From the NCBI GenBank assembly GCA_034359265.1, contig CP136896.1, forward strand, positions 16,833,501 to 16,897,500: 64,000 nucleotides of DNA, in the 5' to 3' direction. Position 1 is the stretch's first letter. Each line of letters starts with the position of its first letter. The stretch comes from Canna indica (taxonomy: Eukaryota; Streptophyta; Magnoliopsida; Zingiberales; Cannaceae). This document shows positions 43,741-55,062 of this stretch, piece after piece. The notes beneath the pieces were generated by a model. The model saw only the letters and a list, made by a program, of their open reading frames with translations, did no database searches and was not told the DNA's origin. The position numbers were made by a program, and so were the translations under genes.

Positions 43741-44283
43741 AGAGCAACGGATTAGGGGGGAAAAAAAAAACTCACTTTTCCTTCGATTGAAACAAACTAC
43801 TTGAATAGAATTGATGGAATAGGAAGGTCATTAAAAGGGAAAAATATAGCTTGATTTGGGGAAGAAAAGGAAGGGCGGACAAAATAAAGCGTTGCGTCTT
43901 CATGTGGGAACTTGATTTGGGGAAAATGGAATCTAGTTGGGAACTTGCTCCGTGTCATCACGTGGAATATTGGTCGGTGGAAGTTGGAAATGTTTCAATC
44001 CAAATCTTGACTGAATTCAACCATATATTTTAATCCAAAATTAATCAGACTGAATTCAACCATATATTTATATATGTTGACCATAATTTGTTCTAGAATT
44101 TCCAATTTGTTATATAATTTCTATCCGTATAAATTTCCGTTAGAAAAGCACGGGCTAAGTTTTGCTTTGCGTTCTTTTCTTTTTATACAAGAAAAGAATA
44201 GTAATGATTTACTTTATTATAGTAATTAAAGGAAGTAACTAACTATTAAATGTTAAATTGATGTCACATTTGTTTAGACGTGA
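43741..44283. other. AT-rich spacer, no gene seen
   Basis: A duplicated CTGAATTCAACCATATATTT at 44011 and 44050 is the only structure noted. Confidence 0.4.
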
Positions 44284-44590
44284 ATGTTATCGGAGAGAAG
44301 GGAGAGCGGCGTAGGCCTTGAGGGCGATGGGGAGGACAAAAGGGTTCGGAGGGAAACGAAGGGAGAGCATGGAGGAGAGGCAGGCACTAATGAGGGCGGA
44401 GAAGGGGAAGGAATCGGGACGGGGGATGAAGCGAATAGGATGCTTGGAGAACATCAAGGTCTCCTCCACCATGAGCATGGGGTAGAGGAGATCGTCCTGC
44501 ATCACGTAGGCGGAGATCACCTTCAGCAGTCGTCCCTTGAGCCTCTCGCCGTTGAGGGTGACGGAGCCCTACAGGCAAGTGTGCGATAGA
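44284..44590 (-). pseudogene. ABCG (WBC) transporter fragment
   Basis: On the minus strand [20 protein letters not shown] is followed by [20 protein letters not shown], the stretch around the Q-loop of ABCG half-transporter nucleotide-binding domains. After LMF the frame shifts ([10 protein letters not shown] instead of an FRLP-like helix). An in-frame stop precedes GSVTLNG. Only about 100 codons are present, with no Walker A, signature motif or membrane domain. It is probably a transposed gene scrap. Confidence 0.8.
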
Positions 44591-47228
44591 TGTCGGCTAG
44601 GTTTAGTGGAGGGCATTGAGGTCTTTTCCCTCAATGTTCTCTGCCCTGTTTTGGTGTACCCAAAATTTTCTCGGTACACCAAAAAGCCTTAAAATCTTGT
44701 CTCTCATTATTTTTACAAAACAAACGGGGGACAAATGTCGTGCCCCCGGCCCGGGCCCACCCCTGACAGTACGCCCCGTCCCAAGATACGGCGGCGACTC
44801 GAACACCGCGCAGCGAAAGGAAAAGCCACGAATTATAACATAAAATAAAACAACAACATTAAAACCAATCATTATAATCCATAAGTCCGATGGTACAAAT
44901 GATAAGGAACAGTCTGATCAAATACAGAATTTAACAAAATATCAAATAGTTCTACATATTACAGCTCCAAAATAATAATATCAAGGTTTAGCGTTATAAG
45001 GCGACAAAATGAAACAAAATACAAAAGCAGTCGCCATCAGAGCTCCACATCTACGACTATCTAATAGCTGTCTAAAAACTATCTACACCTCGATCTACAA
45101 ATCGACCACTCACCCCTGCAAGTCTGAAGCAAAAATAACAGAGATCAGCGAGTGCTAAGTAGGAGAATCACAATATGATCAACAAGCATCAAGTGTCAAC
45201 TCAACAATGAATAACAACATGGCCTAAGATGCAGTCAAAAGCAATGAACACCATAAATACTCCTCACCTACTCCTAAACAACATCAACTGAATCATCAAG
45301 CGTGTGGACCATTGGGTAAAAACCCCGCACTCTACCACCTGCAGAGTGGCATCAACCGTCTGCTCCAACGATGATGCGACTACCCCAACCAAGCAGGTAG
45401 CCCATCTGATGTCGTGTCCGACATCATCACACCCGAAGGTGCCCAACGTGCGACTAATCAATATCATATATACCCTCTCCCATACCTGGGGGGTACCACA
45501 CCGAAATGGTCCTGGACCAAAGTCCTCTCCAAGACCGTAGCCTCCAGATCGACAACAACCATGCAACTTGACTCCAAGAGTGCAACAAGGTATATCACCA
45601 TGATCAACAAAACAACAACTCCAAGTGATAACAACATGAACAACATGATAATAACATAACATCGCCATGATTAACAAAACAACAACTCCAAGTGATTATG
45701 ACATGATCAACAGGATAATAACATGCTCAACAAGTAGACAACACAAAATGTAACAACATGACACTATGCATATAATGACTAATCCAATATAACATAGGAT
45801 TAGCATAACATACTTTGATCAAGAATAAACACCAATAAGCACAATAAAATATAACACATGCAATTTTTTTATATGGCATGTCCAACAATAATGTGCAACA
45901 GGAGTTCAATAAATTTTTAGAAGCAAATTAAACAACTGAAGCAATGGTATTTTCGTAATTTATCTCTGATGACAAATCAACAACAGACAAGGAATAACAG
46001 ACTTGCAGGCTCAACCCACCCTCAGCACACTCTTCAAACCACAATTATGTCACACTAATTAATCAACTAAATTCTCAAACTAATAATTTAATATTATTTA
46101 AACACATCAACAACCTCAACAACTAACAACCTGAAAGAACATCCTAACAATGTTTTCTCGGAAAACCAACCCCACCATCGCGTTCATCACGCGAAAACGA
46201 TCAAGTTTTCTATTCACCTCAACTTCAACCAACAACTCGGGATCCGTCAAATAAATTAATTTTAAACACAACTATCACTCACTTACTAAACAACAGTAAA
46301 ACACCGAAAAATATAAAAATCATACCAAATGGTCTCCAATCTAAAATTCGACACCATCATCGCATTCAACACATGAAAATTTATAATTTTGGTATTCACC
46401 TCAACTCGATCCGACGACTCTACGATCAACTATAAAAATACCCTAATAATCTACAAATCAATCTCATTTCATGCTATACAGCTTTCTTCTTTGATTATCC
46501 TATTTATTAAAACAAATAAACCCCTCCCCCCACTCGTCTCCCTCACTCGACGCCCCTCGCCCTAGCGCTCGACCCTGCCTCTGCTTTGCCCGAACCCAGG
46601 ACGGCCGGCCCTCCCGGCCGCCTGCGATCACCCTGGTGGTCTCACCGGCCTCTCCTGCGGCTCCCAGCACCATGGACACCCAATCTAAAATGGGAGCCCC
46701 ACCTTCTCCTCCGGTCGCCCGCCCCTCTCCCCCTCTCAGCCACCGCCGGTGACCCACCCTCCGACCTCTCCGCCCTCTCCTTGGCCTCCAGCGCCAGCCC
46801 GATCCACCGACGACTGAATGTTGGCCGGGAGGGCCACCACTCGAGCTCAGCTTCATAGCCGATCCTCGCCTTCGTCGACGTTGTCGGAAAATAAATGCAG
46901 AAGTAAGGGAGAAGGAAGAGATCTCCTACCTCGATTCCGCGACTCCAGCGACGACGAGCTCCACCGGCAACACGCGCCGACTCCTCCTCCGCCTGCAGGA
47001 TCTCCTCTCCTCCTCCTCTTCTTCTCTTCTTCTCTTTCTCAACCTCCCACCATAGCACTCCCTCTCTTAAAATCCCTCACCTCACCATCACCGGCAAACC
47101 CACTCCGACAACCATCCCTCCCTCCTCATTATTTAGGTTGACTTAAATTTTTTTTTATATCAGACATAACAACAAAAGCTGAATTCCAATCCAGCCCCCA
47201 TTTTTAATGAAACAAATGGGTCCGAGCC
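44591..47228 (+). repeat. Dispersed about-190-bp repeat, copy 1 (split by a solo LTR)
   Basis: 44610-44735 plus 47172-47222 match 48303-48500: CATTGAGGTCTTTT...CTCAATG, CCTGCCCTGTTTTGGTGTAC, CAAAACAAACG-GGGACAA, CCCCCATTTTTAA-GAAACAAATGGG. Each copy has a small hairpin built on TTTTGGTGTAC / GTACACCAAAA. The end GAAACAAATGGGCCC resembles a transposon terminus, but I could not find the partner end. Confidence 0.6.
44736..47171 (-). mobile_element. Gypsy-type solo LTR, minus orientation
   Basis: 2436 bp, plus-strand ends TGTCGTGCCCCCGG and GACATAACA, with a perfect 5-bp duplication ACAAA (44731-44735 and 47172-47176). The complement ends GGGGGCACGACA, like the GGGGTGTGACA end of the LTR at 27511-36347, which sets the orientation. 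Long AT-rich part at 44870-46500 and a GC-rich, Pro/Ser/Arg-coding-looking part at 46500-47100 that is probably the transcribed 5' side, not a gene. No gag or pol. Confidence 0.8.
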
Positions 47229-48302
47229 CGTTTGGTTCGCAAACTGCCCGTCACAGGACACGAGACAAGGACAATGACAGAACACCAAGTGTCCTGGTAC
47301 AGTAGTTATATCATGTTTGTTTCATCAAGAACATGAGACGATATCCAATCTCGTCTTGCGTTTGGTTCACTAAAACACAATCATGTACAAGACAATATGA
47401 CCAAAATACCCTTGCATATTTTTAATGCTCAAATTCAATTTTATACATAAAAGATAGTCTTAAAATTTCAGCTTGTAAGCTGCCTTATGTCCCATTTTCA
47501 GCTTACTAGCTGCCTTATGTCCCTTTTTCAGGATAGTACTTAACTATCAAGTTACTCATCTATAGATCTCAGCTTGTGCATGTATAAATCTAATTTTGAG
47601 TTTAAATTTGATGCAACAGTTTCATAACAATTTTGCAAATTCTTCAAACAAAAGTAGACAAAACCTTCAAGTCTCTGAAACATATCTAACAACTAGTAGA
47701 CAAGATTGAAGTAATGCAAATGATTAATCATTCCTATAGATCATGAATGCAATTAGCTTCAAGAATGATTAATCAAGCAGAAGAAGAAACAAACTGCAGA
47801 TTAGCTTCTGTTTCAGAAATTATTTAAAACAAGCAAGTTAGAATCTTTTTCATGGCCATACACCGATCAATGAGAGATTTAGATATTGATCGACAAATGA
47901 TTAATATCTAATAAGAGTCATCACATTCTCCAGCATTAATCCACATGAACTTAGAAAAATTCTAATCCCGTTAACTTCGCATTGAGATGGAACAGCTCAA
48001 ATTATAAAGAAAATTTGGATTAGAAACCAAAATATTTCAAAATCCATCCCTTCACTAAACTGCATTAGAAGAAACTGTAATAAAAAAGTTATTATTTTGT
48101 TTGATTGTTTCTAGTTGTCTTCGTTCACTAAAAGCTCAAACTCGGATTGTAAATGGCGAGAAGCACACGATGGCGAGAATTGTAGGCGAGAGGCGAGAAT
48201 CGCAAGCGAGAGAAAAATCGCAGGCGGACGAGAGGCAAGAGACGAGTCGAGGGGGTGCACGAAATGGCTAGGGTTTGAGTTGAGGGGGTGCGTGTTTATT
48301 CG
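47229..48302. other. No gene seen; possible transposon end at the left
   Basis: The left edge GCCCGTTTGGTTCGCAAACT with following GACACGAGACAAGG words looks like a hAT/Harbinger-type end. The rest is AT-rich with a small duplication (AGCTTGTAAGCTGCCTTATG against AGCTTACTAGCTGCCTTATG near 47468-47520). Confidence 0.35.
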
Positions 48303-48502
48303 AGGGCAATGAGGTCTTTTGGCCTCATTGTCCCCTGCCCTGTTTTGGTGTACTGAGAATTTTCTCAGTACACCAAAAAGGCCCAAAATCCTGTCGCGAA
48401 CAAAATTTAAAATTTTGTCCTTTCCTATTTTTGCAAAACAAACGAGGGACAAGAGTCGAAATCCAGTCCAGTCCCCCATTTTTAACGAAACAAATGGGCC
48501 CC
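48303..48502 (+). repeat. Dispersed about-190-bp repeat, copy 2
   Basis: Direct repeat of the unit at 44610-44735 plus 47172-47222. Its hairpin at 48341-48378 has perfect 17-bp arms (TTTTGGTGTACTGAGAA and complement). Confidence 0.7.
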
Positions 48503-51500
48503 ATATTTGGGGGAAGTTGTCCTTACTTCTACATTACTGGGCCAGCGCCACCGCATTAGTTGAGTGGCTCGAGCAGCGAACGATATCGACCTGCCCCTTG
48601 AAACTGGCGGCGCGTCCAACACCGCTCCATCTGGGCGATGTCGCGATGCCCAACGCCGCCTCGATTGGTGTTGGCCTTCGCCAAGGTGGGCCGAAGCGGC
48701 CCCTATTAGGGTTGCTAAGGCACTAATCAGACACGTCTGCCCAATGGGGACGTCGCTCATCCGCGAATCGAACAAGCCTGCCTCATTGGGCGCCGCCCAT
48801 CCCAAGCATGATTTGGACGGCGCGAGGCAGCTCAGATCTAGGTGGATCCTTCTGGGCAACCGCCCGGCAGCATTGGGACAAATTTATGACTGAGATTTTG
48901 TAAGATAAATTGGACCATCTTCTATACTAGATTTCTACCACTGTCTGAATTTGTTTATTTAACCTATATTTTTCGAGATGATGCATGGATTGGAGTTGGT
49001 GTACAAAGAATAAGTTCCTAGCATATTTAGTAAAGCGAATGATTAATTAGGTAGTATATACGATAGGATGAATGGAATGCAAACTCTCTAAATTAAAAGT
49101 CTTATCATTCGAATTTATAACTCTTTGAAGATGTTGTGTTCAATGAAAACTCATAAAGATAACCGATTCCGAAGCACTTTAATTAAATAGAGAATTACAA
49201 TATGAAAATTGCTACTATTATATGAAACTAGAGTTGACTTAATTAAATTATTTGGCATTCAATAATTAAATACATCAAGTAGCATTGAATAATATATTTT
49301 TGCATATAATTGAATTATGAACAAAAGATAATAAGCATGGAAAGAAGATAATGTACGTGAACAGGATTCTTTCAACTTAGCTATCGACCCAAATGATAAC
49401 AAATGTGAATAGGCTTTTGCATACTTCTTGCACCTTGAACTGATAATTAATTAGTTTGAATGAATAATTACTTAAAATAGTTACATATATTTAAATGGAT
49501 TTAGTTTGAATAAATGTTCAACGTTACAACTAATGGTGGACTATTAAATTAATGTAATATTTGTCATCTTATTGATGAAATATGGGTCGATGGTCATTTC
49601 TTTAACTGTCGCGTTCAATATTAATTTGAAAAATCACATCTTATTGATGAAATATTTGTCATCTTCCAATTTAATCACAATATATAACTGAGTTTTGTTC
49701 ATAGAATATCTTCAACAACTTAAATTAATTAGATGTGCTACTAAGTAAATAAATATATGTGTGAAGGGATCAGCTTTCTTTAACATGTAATTATATATAT
49801 AAACATAAACAAAGTGGTTTGAATTACGGTACTTTTTTTTCTTTAAAAAGTACATCTTTGATGAGAAAAATTGCATTTACACCACGTAAATTAAATGATA
49901 ATTACAATTTGTCCTCAAGATACGAAAGGTTAACAACAACTAGCTAATACACATCAAAAAGAAAGGATAGTGACTTTTTGAATGTAACATGAAATGGAAA
50001 TTTACCTGAGCAAGTTAATGTTCTTGATGATGCAGCAACTGCCATTACACAAGTCAGTGTCAAGTTGAGTCCAGACTTGGACATTAATAGGCACAAATGA
50101 CCTGACATTTATGAAATGACTTCTTGTTCTCACTTCAATTGGAAAATGAATCGAGGTTGGACTCCAGAAGAAATCATTTCCTATTGTATTATCAACTTAA
50201 AAAAAATGCTATAATTCTTATTTAAGAAAGGACTATGTTTGAGGTACTTTATTTCCAAGCAGAAGAACTTGCAAAACCAAAAAAAAGTTCTTTAAAGGAC
50301 ACTCACAATAAAACGAAAAGAAAAATCAGGGCCAATAAATTTGTAATAAGTGAAGCTACTGAAAAATGGTGAACGCATGTTAAGATATCATGACAGGGCT
50401 AATTTGATTAACAATTGTCTTGTTGAAAGAGCACATTCAAATACCATAATCATTCAATCAAATCAAAACCACTGTTACTGCCTTTAGGAAGAAGATATAT
50501 TCCTTTCAGCTGCTGCTGAAATAGTCAATATTCTAAAGAGGTCTGAACTCTGAACAACCAGACTAGGTCAAGATATTTCACAGCTAAGAATATTGACATG
50601 TAAATGTTGGTGAAATGGCATGTGAGTTTCTTGCCAAAGACTTGATGTATGATGTATGCACCTTCAACATACATATTCTGTAATTCTAACTATGGTGTAA
50701 CAATAATCATTCGAATTGCCAATACTGCAGAATGTCTGTTCCCAGCTTATGTGTCCGTCCAAAATTGTATTTAGATAAACAGAGACTATGTACCAAAAAA
50801 GAAATAAATGAACATTTAAATTACTCTAACAAGTCTCCACAAGATAGTTGTAAGAAGTCTTAACCATAGTGAAAAAAGATGATGGGATTAAGGTTGATCT
50901 AGAATTGTGGACACAATGATCCTTCCATGTAAGAGACTAAGAAACAGCATATCTTTAAAGAAATCATTTTAAGGTCATTTAATATATCTGACTAAACAAA
51001 GAAGCATATGTAACTATCACAGATATAGACTGTCTGCAGAAGATTCTTTTCACATTACCATATATAGTAACATAATGGATAAGATATAACATATTGAATT
51101 TTTAAGCAAGTACTCTAACTCTTCATAGTGTCATCCATATTCCCCGCAAAAGAAAGCTCTTAATAGTATTAGAACTTTTTTTATAAGTGAATTATTGGTG
51201 ATAAGTATTAAGTATAATAAAGAGTCCCTATAGTTAAGATGGTATTCAGGTTATAGATGGTTTTACATCATATCATGTGGAACCTGCGCAGTTATATATT
51301 ACATGCTTTTTGAGTAGGACCAATGGTTGAATGGTTGAATACTTCATATGAATCATATCGATATATATAATATATATATAACATAAATTTGAGGTACAAT
51401 CATATATTTTTAGCAAACAGCAACTCTTGTACTGAAAAGTGTATGGTGAGTAGAATAAGCAGGAAAAGCATGTCTGGTCCAAACAACACAAGAAAAGCAG

Positions 51501-52304
51501 GAGCCATCATTACCATGTATTTTGCCATATCATTTTCTTCAACTTTATGGATAGATTTTCACTAGCGCATAATGATGATTATTAGAGAAGATTATGTCCA
51601 GTCCAGGGATTTATTACTGACAAGCAAAATGAGAAGGATTAAAAGAGAAAAACGTGTTACTTCAAAGAGCTAATATGGTCTCAACAAATATTGAGCAAAT
51701 CCACACTGAAACTAAAAAGCTTGTAAGTATACACAGAATTCCATATGCAGTGTAAACCACTATTACAACATAATCATGTTCTATTAGTATGTTTACCATA
51801 TCAAACCGAAAGTAAGCTAAAAGTACCACTACCACTAAAAAGATGAGACTGGAAAATACTAAACATCCCCAGTCTATCAGCAAGTCCTATCAGCGCAACA
51901 CCAAACCAAGAAGAACGAACAAACCTAGCTCCTCAAAAAGGATCCTGCAAACCCTAATGGAAAAAAGCAGAACAACCCTATCACCTGTCAGAAGTGACAC
52001 AATAAAACAAATATGGAAGAGGAAAAAGTTTTAAAATTTGAATGCTCTACTTTTCGTCCAAAAATGAAAAGGGATGCAACTTAAAGTAATAGAAATCACT
52101 GGCAGGGACAGAAGTGGTACTGAATTGCTGCACCAGAGAACAGATGCAAAACTAGTTTTGCCTAATGGATGGTCGAGAGATTACCTTAAAAAATTGAATT
52201 TTCAATGCAGCAGAGCAGTCTCCGTCTTCCTCTAGAAGCTTTCATAAAAAGCGTTTAAAACAGCTATGGTAGAAAATAAAGATAATATGTTGTTTATAAA
52301 ACTC
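48503..52304. other. Intergenic region, no gene recognised
   Basis: 48520-48890 is GC-richer, with overlapping open frames on both strands that match nothing I know. From 48900 on it is AT-rich (many AATTAA and ATATAT runs), with no open frame that looks like protein. The last few hundred bases before 52304 are the likely 3' UTR and downstream region of the DUF4408/DUF761 gene. No transposon ends were found by eye. Confidence 0.45.
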
Positions 52305-53123
52305 CTAGTGCCGCCGTAGGCTATTGAGAAGCCGGATCTGCTCGTGGTTCTTCTTGATGAAATCTTCGAACCGGCGGTTCAATTCATCGTGGTTCGCGGA
52401 TGAGGGAACCGCTGCCGGGTGCTTTAGGTCGACGGGCCCCGGCGTCACCGCCGGACGAGGGGACTTCTCCACGATCGACTTCCAAGTAGCCTCCATCGAG
52501 TCGTTCTCTATCCCCGCGGCAGCCGTCGCCGCCGCCATTGCCGCCGCTTCGTCGTCCTGCTCCGCCACCACAACTATGTTTTTAAACTCTGGTACGGTTC
52601 TCTTTTTGCTCACGAACGCCGACGAAGCCGTGGACCTCTCACAGGAATCAGTCGTGAGGCACGACGCGTCGGACGGCGAGTGTTCGTGAGGATCCAGCGC
52701 CGGAAGTGCCACGACCTTCGGGTACGGCGATATCTCGTCGCGCCAGATCTCCCGAGTGGGGTTCTTCAGAAAACCATCCGCAGGCGAAGGGTCGACATAT
52801 TTTATCTTTAAAGGACTCGCCGGCTCCACCGTCCTCTCCGTCAACTGTTGCTCTCGGTCGTGGTAGTGATTCTGATCGGAGAGCTTCCAGATGACGAGAA
52901 TGATGAGATGAACGGCGATGAAGAGGTATGGCGGTGTGAACCATGAGCGGAGAGCGGTACGGATGCCAGGGATGGCAGAGGCTAGAACGTCCGTCGCGGC
53001 CGGAACTGTGGCTCTGGCCGCAGCGCCGAAGGAGAGGATGCCGAGGAAGCAAAGAGCGATCTTAGCGGCCCAAATCAGGGTTTTATATCCACTGCTCTGA
53101 GAACTCCATCGCGGATTCGCCAT
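52305..53123 (-). CDS. DUF4408/DUF761 domain membrane protein
   Basis: 272 codons without intron on the minus strand, ATG at 53123, stop at 52305. Two hydrophobic stretches at the N-terminus (TLIWAAKIALCFLGILSFGA, about residues 15-35; PYLFIAVHLIILVIWKLSD, about 65-83) form the DUF4408 region. A Pro/Ser-rich acidic middle with an Ala run (AAAMAAATAAAG) follows. The C-terminus DELNRRFEDFIKKNHEQIRL is the DUF761 motif. Plants have a family of such small proteins; function is not firmly known. The frame is clean and the start is preceded by a (CT)n-rich leader, so it is probably a working gene. Confidence 0.92.
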   Translation of the reverse strand: MANPRWSSQSSGYKTLIWAAKIALCFLGILSFGAAARATVPAATDVLASAIPGIRTALRSWFTPPYLFIAVHLIILVIWKLSDQNHYHDREQQLTERTVEPASPLKIKYVDPSPADGFLKNPTREIWRDEISPYPKVVALPALDPHEHSPSDASCLTTDSCERSTASSAFVSKKRTVPEFKNIVVVAEQDDEAAAMAAATAAAGIENDSMEATWKSIVEKSPRPAVTPGPVDLKHPAAVPSSANHDELNRRFEDFIKKNHEQIRLLNSLRRH

Positions 53124-53295
53124 TTCTACGACTAATCCTTACCGAAAACCCGAAACCACGAATCCGGAGAATCCGGAGAGAAGATGTTAGAATAGTATCA
53201 TAAATGCAAGAACACTATGGTGGAATTACGGCAGGAAATCGGAAGGAAGACGCCACCATTGGATATTCCCAAGCTTTCTTCTGCAGTTTTAAGAG

Positions 53296-53336
53296 AGAGA
53301 GAGAGAGAGAGAAGAAGAAGAAGAAGAAGAAGAAGA
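53296..53336 (-). repeat. (CT)n and (CTT)n tract in the 5' leader of the DUF4408 gene
   Basis: On the minus strand (CTT)8 is followed by (CT)9 about 170 bp upstream of the ATG. CT microsatellites are common in plant 5' UTRs. Confidence 0.8.
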
Positions 53337-53369
53337 AGTGGGTGGTTCGAATTCGAAGTGGACAAGGTG

Positions 53370-53380
53370 GGCTTATTTAT
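53370..53380 (-). promoter_or_regulatory. Possible TATA box of the DUF4408 gene
   Basis: The complement reads GCAATAAATAAGCCC, an AATAAATAA-type TATA variant, some 35 bp upstream of the CT tract. Only the position supports it. Confidence 0.4.
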
Positions 53381-53460
53381 TGCGGAAGAGTGAGGGTAGT
53401 TACGGAAATCTTTATTTATTTTAACTTTATTTTCTTTGACTTGCCCGAATTTGCATTTTG

Positions 53461-55040
53461 ATCCTTGCATTGTCTACTTTTTAATATTTGGACTATTTGT
53501 TCATCATCTTTGCAAAAATTAGAAAATATAAGGGGTTCCTACAAATTCTATCGCGAGTTTTACAAACAAGCGAAAACACAGGACAACACTGGTTAATAAA
53601 AGATTAAAAAAGGTCCAAACCCAAATATTAAAACTGTAAAGGAACCAAAGTGTAGTTTTATTTTAATTTGAAAAACTGACTTAAATATAGAGAAAAAGAG
53701 GATATAAATAAACATTAAATAGAAACCGTCAGATGGCCGATAGAGGGCTTTTAAATTTCGTTTGAAGAATTAAGTAAAAAAAAGAGATAAAAGCGTCCGA
53801 TAAGTAGTTGCGCGTTGCCTCTTTGACTGATATAATGTGTGGTCCAAGGCACCACCCAGTAAGTGCTAATAAGTGCTCATAACCGGCCCACAGGCGGGCT
53901 CCACCGGTGCAACCAATGAGCGATGTTGAATTCCTGCTTGACGACTTGCTAGTATCAGGTAAAGAGATCCTCCGAGATTGTGGAGGGAACCGTACGAACG
54001 GCGTATCAAAAGCGTTTTCTTGGTCATGAGGGTGGTGTTATTCTTTTCACATGCTACACAAACTTTTTGTCCCCCAAATCAAATTACATTAAAAAATAAA
54101 ATGATTAATTAAATATCTTATACATATAGTTTTCCCCTTAATTATGCCCATTTAAAATTTCCTCGGAGGGAAGGCAAATTGATCTTGGTCAGACCGTCAG
54201 AGTAGATATTATTTGCCGTGTTGGACGTGGATGAGATAAAAATAGTATATAAATTCAACAAAAAATCCTACTACTAGGACTGGTTTATTGGGACCATTTG
54301 TTTTTTAAACCGGGTTAAATGTTTGGTCTAATTTTATTTTTGGTAATTTTGAAATTATTTATTTAGTACGATTATATTACATAATATATATCTTAGACAT
54401 TGTCCATAATAATGATATATTAATTTTTAATCTGTTTCAACTGAAGTACAAAAAAAAGGAAGAGATTTTTGACATTTTGGATGATGATATAAATATATAG
54501 GGTAATGTGAAGCCCCACGTGATATGATCCTAGTTGTAGGATATGGTCCTTTATTGTTGATACATTTGGGCACCAGCCACCAGCTGTAGATTTCTATCAC
54601 TTTGTCCTTTATATAGAAATATGCTACACATGAATCAATTGAATTCTACTAAATGCATGCATGACTTCGCCGTGGGACATATTTTCTGATATATAAATAT
54701 CTATTGAATTATCAATTTTAATTGATTAGGGAACAACATATATAATAAAACATCACGTCATAAATTAAATACCCTTTTATGCGTATATGATATTACAAAT
54801 AGATTTTTTGGGATATTAATTTTGTAATATGTTCTTAATTATAAGATTGGCAAATTAACTTATCCGATCATTTTAGAACACGAGAACTAATTCAAGCCAA
54901 AGACTTCAATCACTCAGCATAAAAACAAGGTAATTATGAAACTGATGCAGGAACAAATGAAAGAATGAATTTGAATACTAGCCCAATGAAAAATTAAGTA
55001 GAATCGTAGAGATTCAAAAAATGAATATCTATATATGCTG
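53461..55040. other. AT-rich intergenic region, no gene seen
   Basis: AT-rich, with scattered CACGTG-like (CCCACGTGATATG near 54515) and GCATGCATG words. No protein-coding sense on either strand. Confidence 0.4.
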
Positions 55041-55062
55041 CACCTAACCTTTGTGGCAGTGA

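Noticed and set aside
46500..47141. Several Pro/Arg/Ser-rich open frames of 90-140 codons on both strands
   Set aside because: GC-rich part of the minus-strand solo LTR; no domain, frames overlap on both strands.
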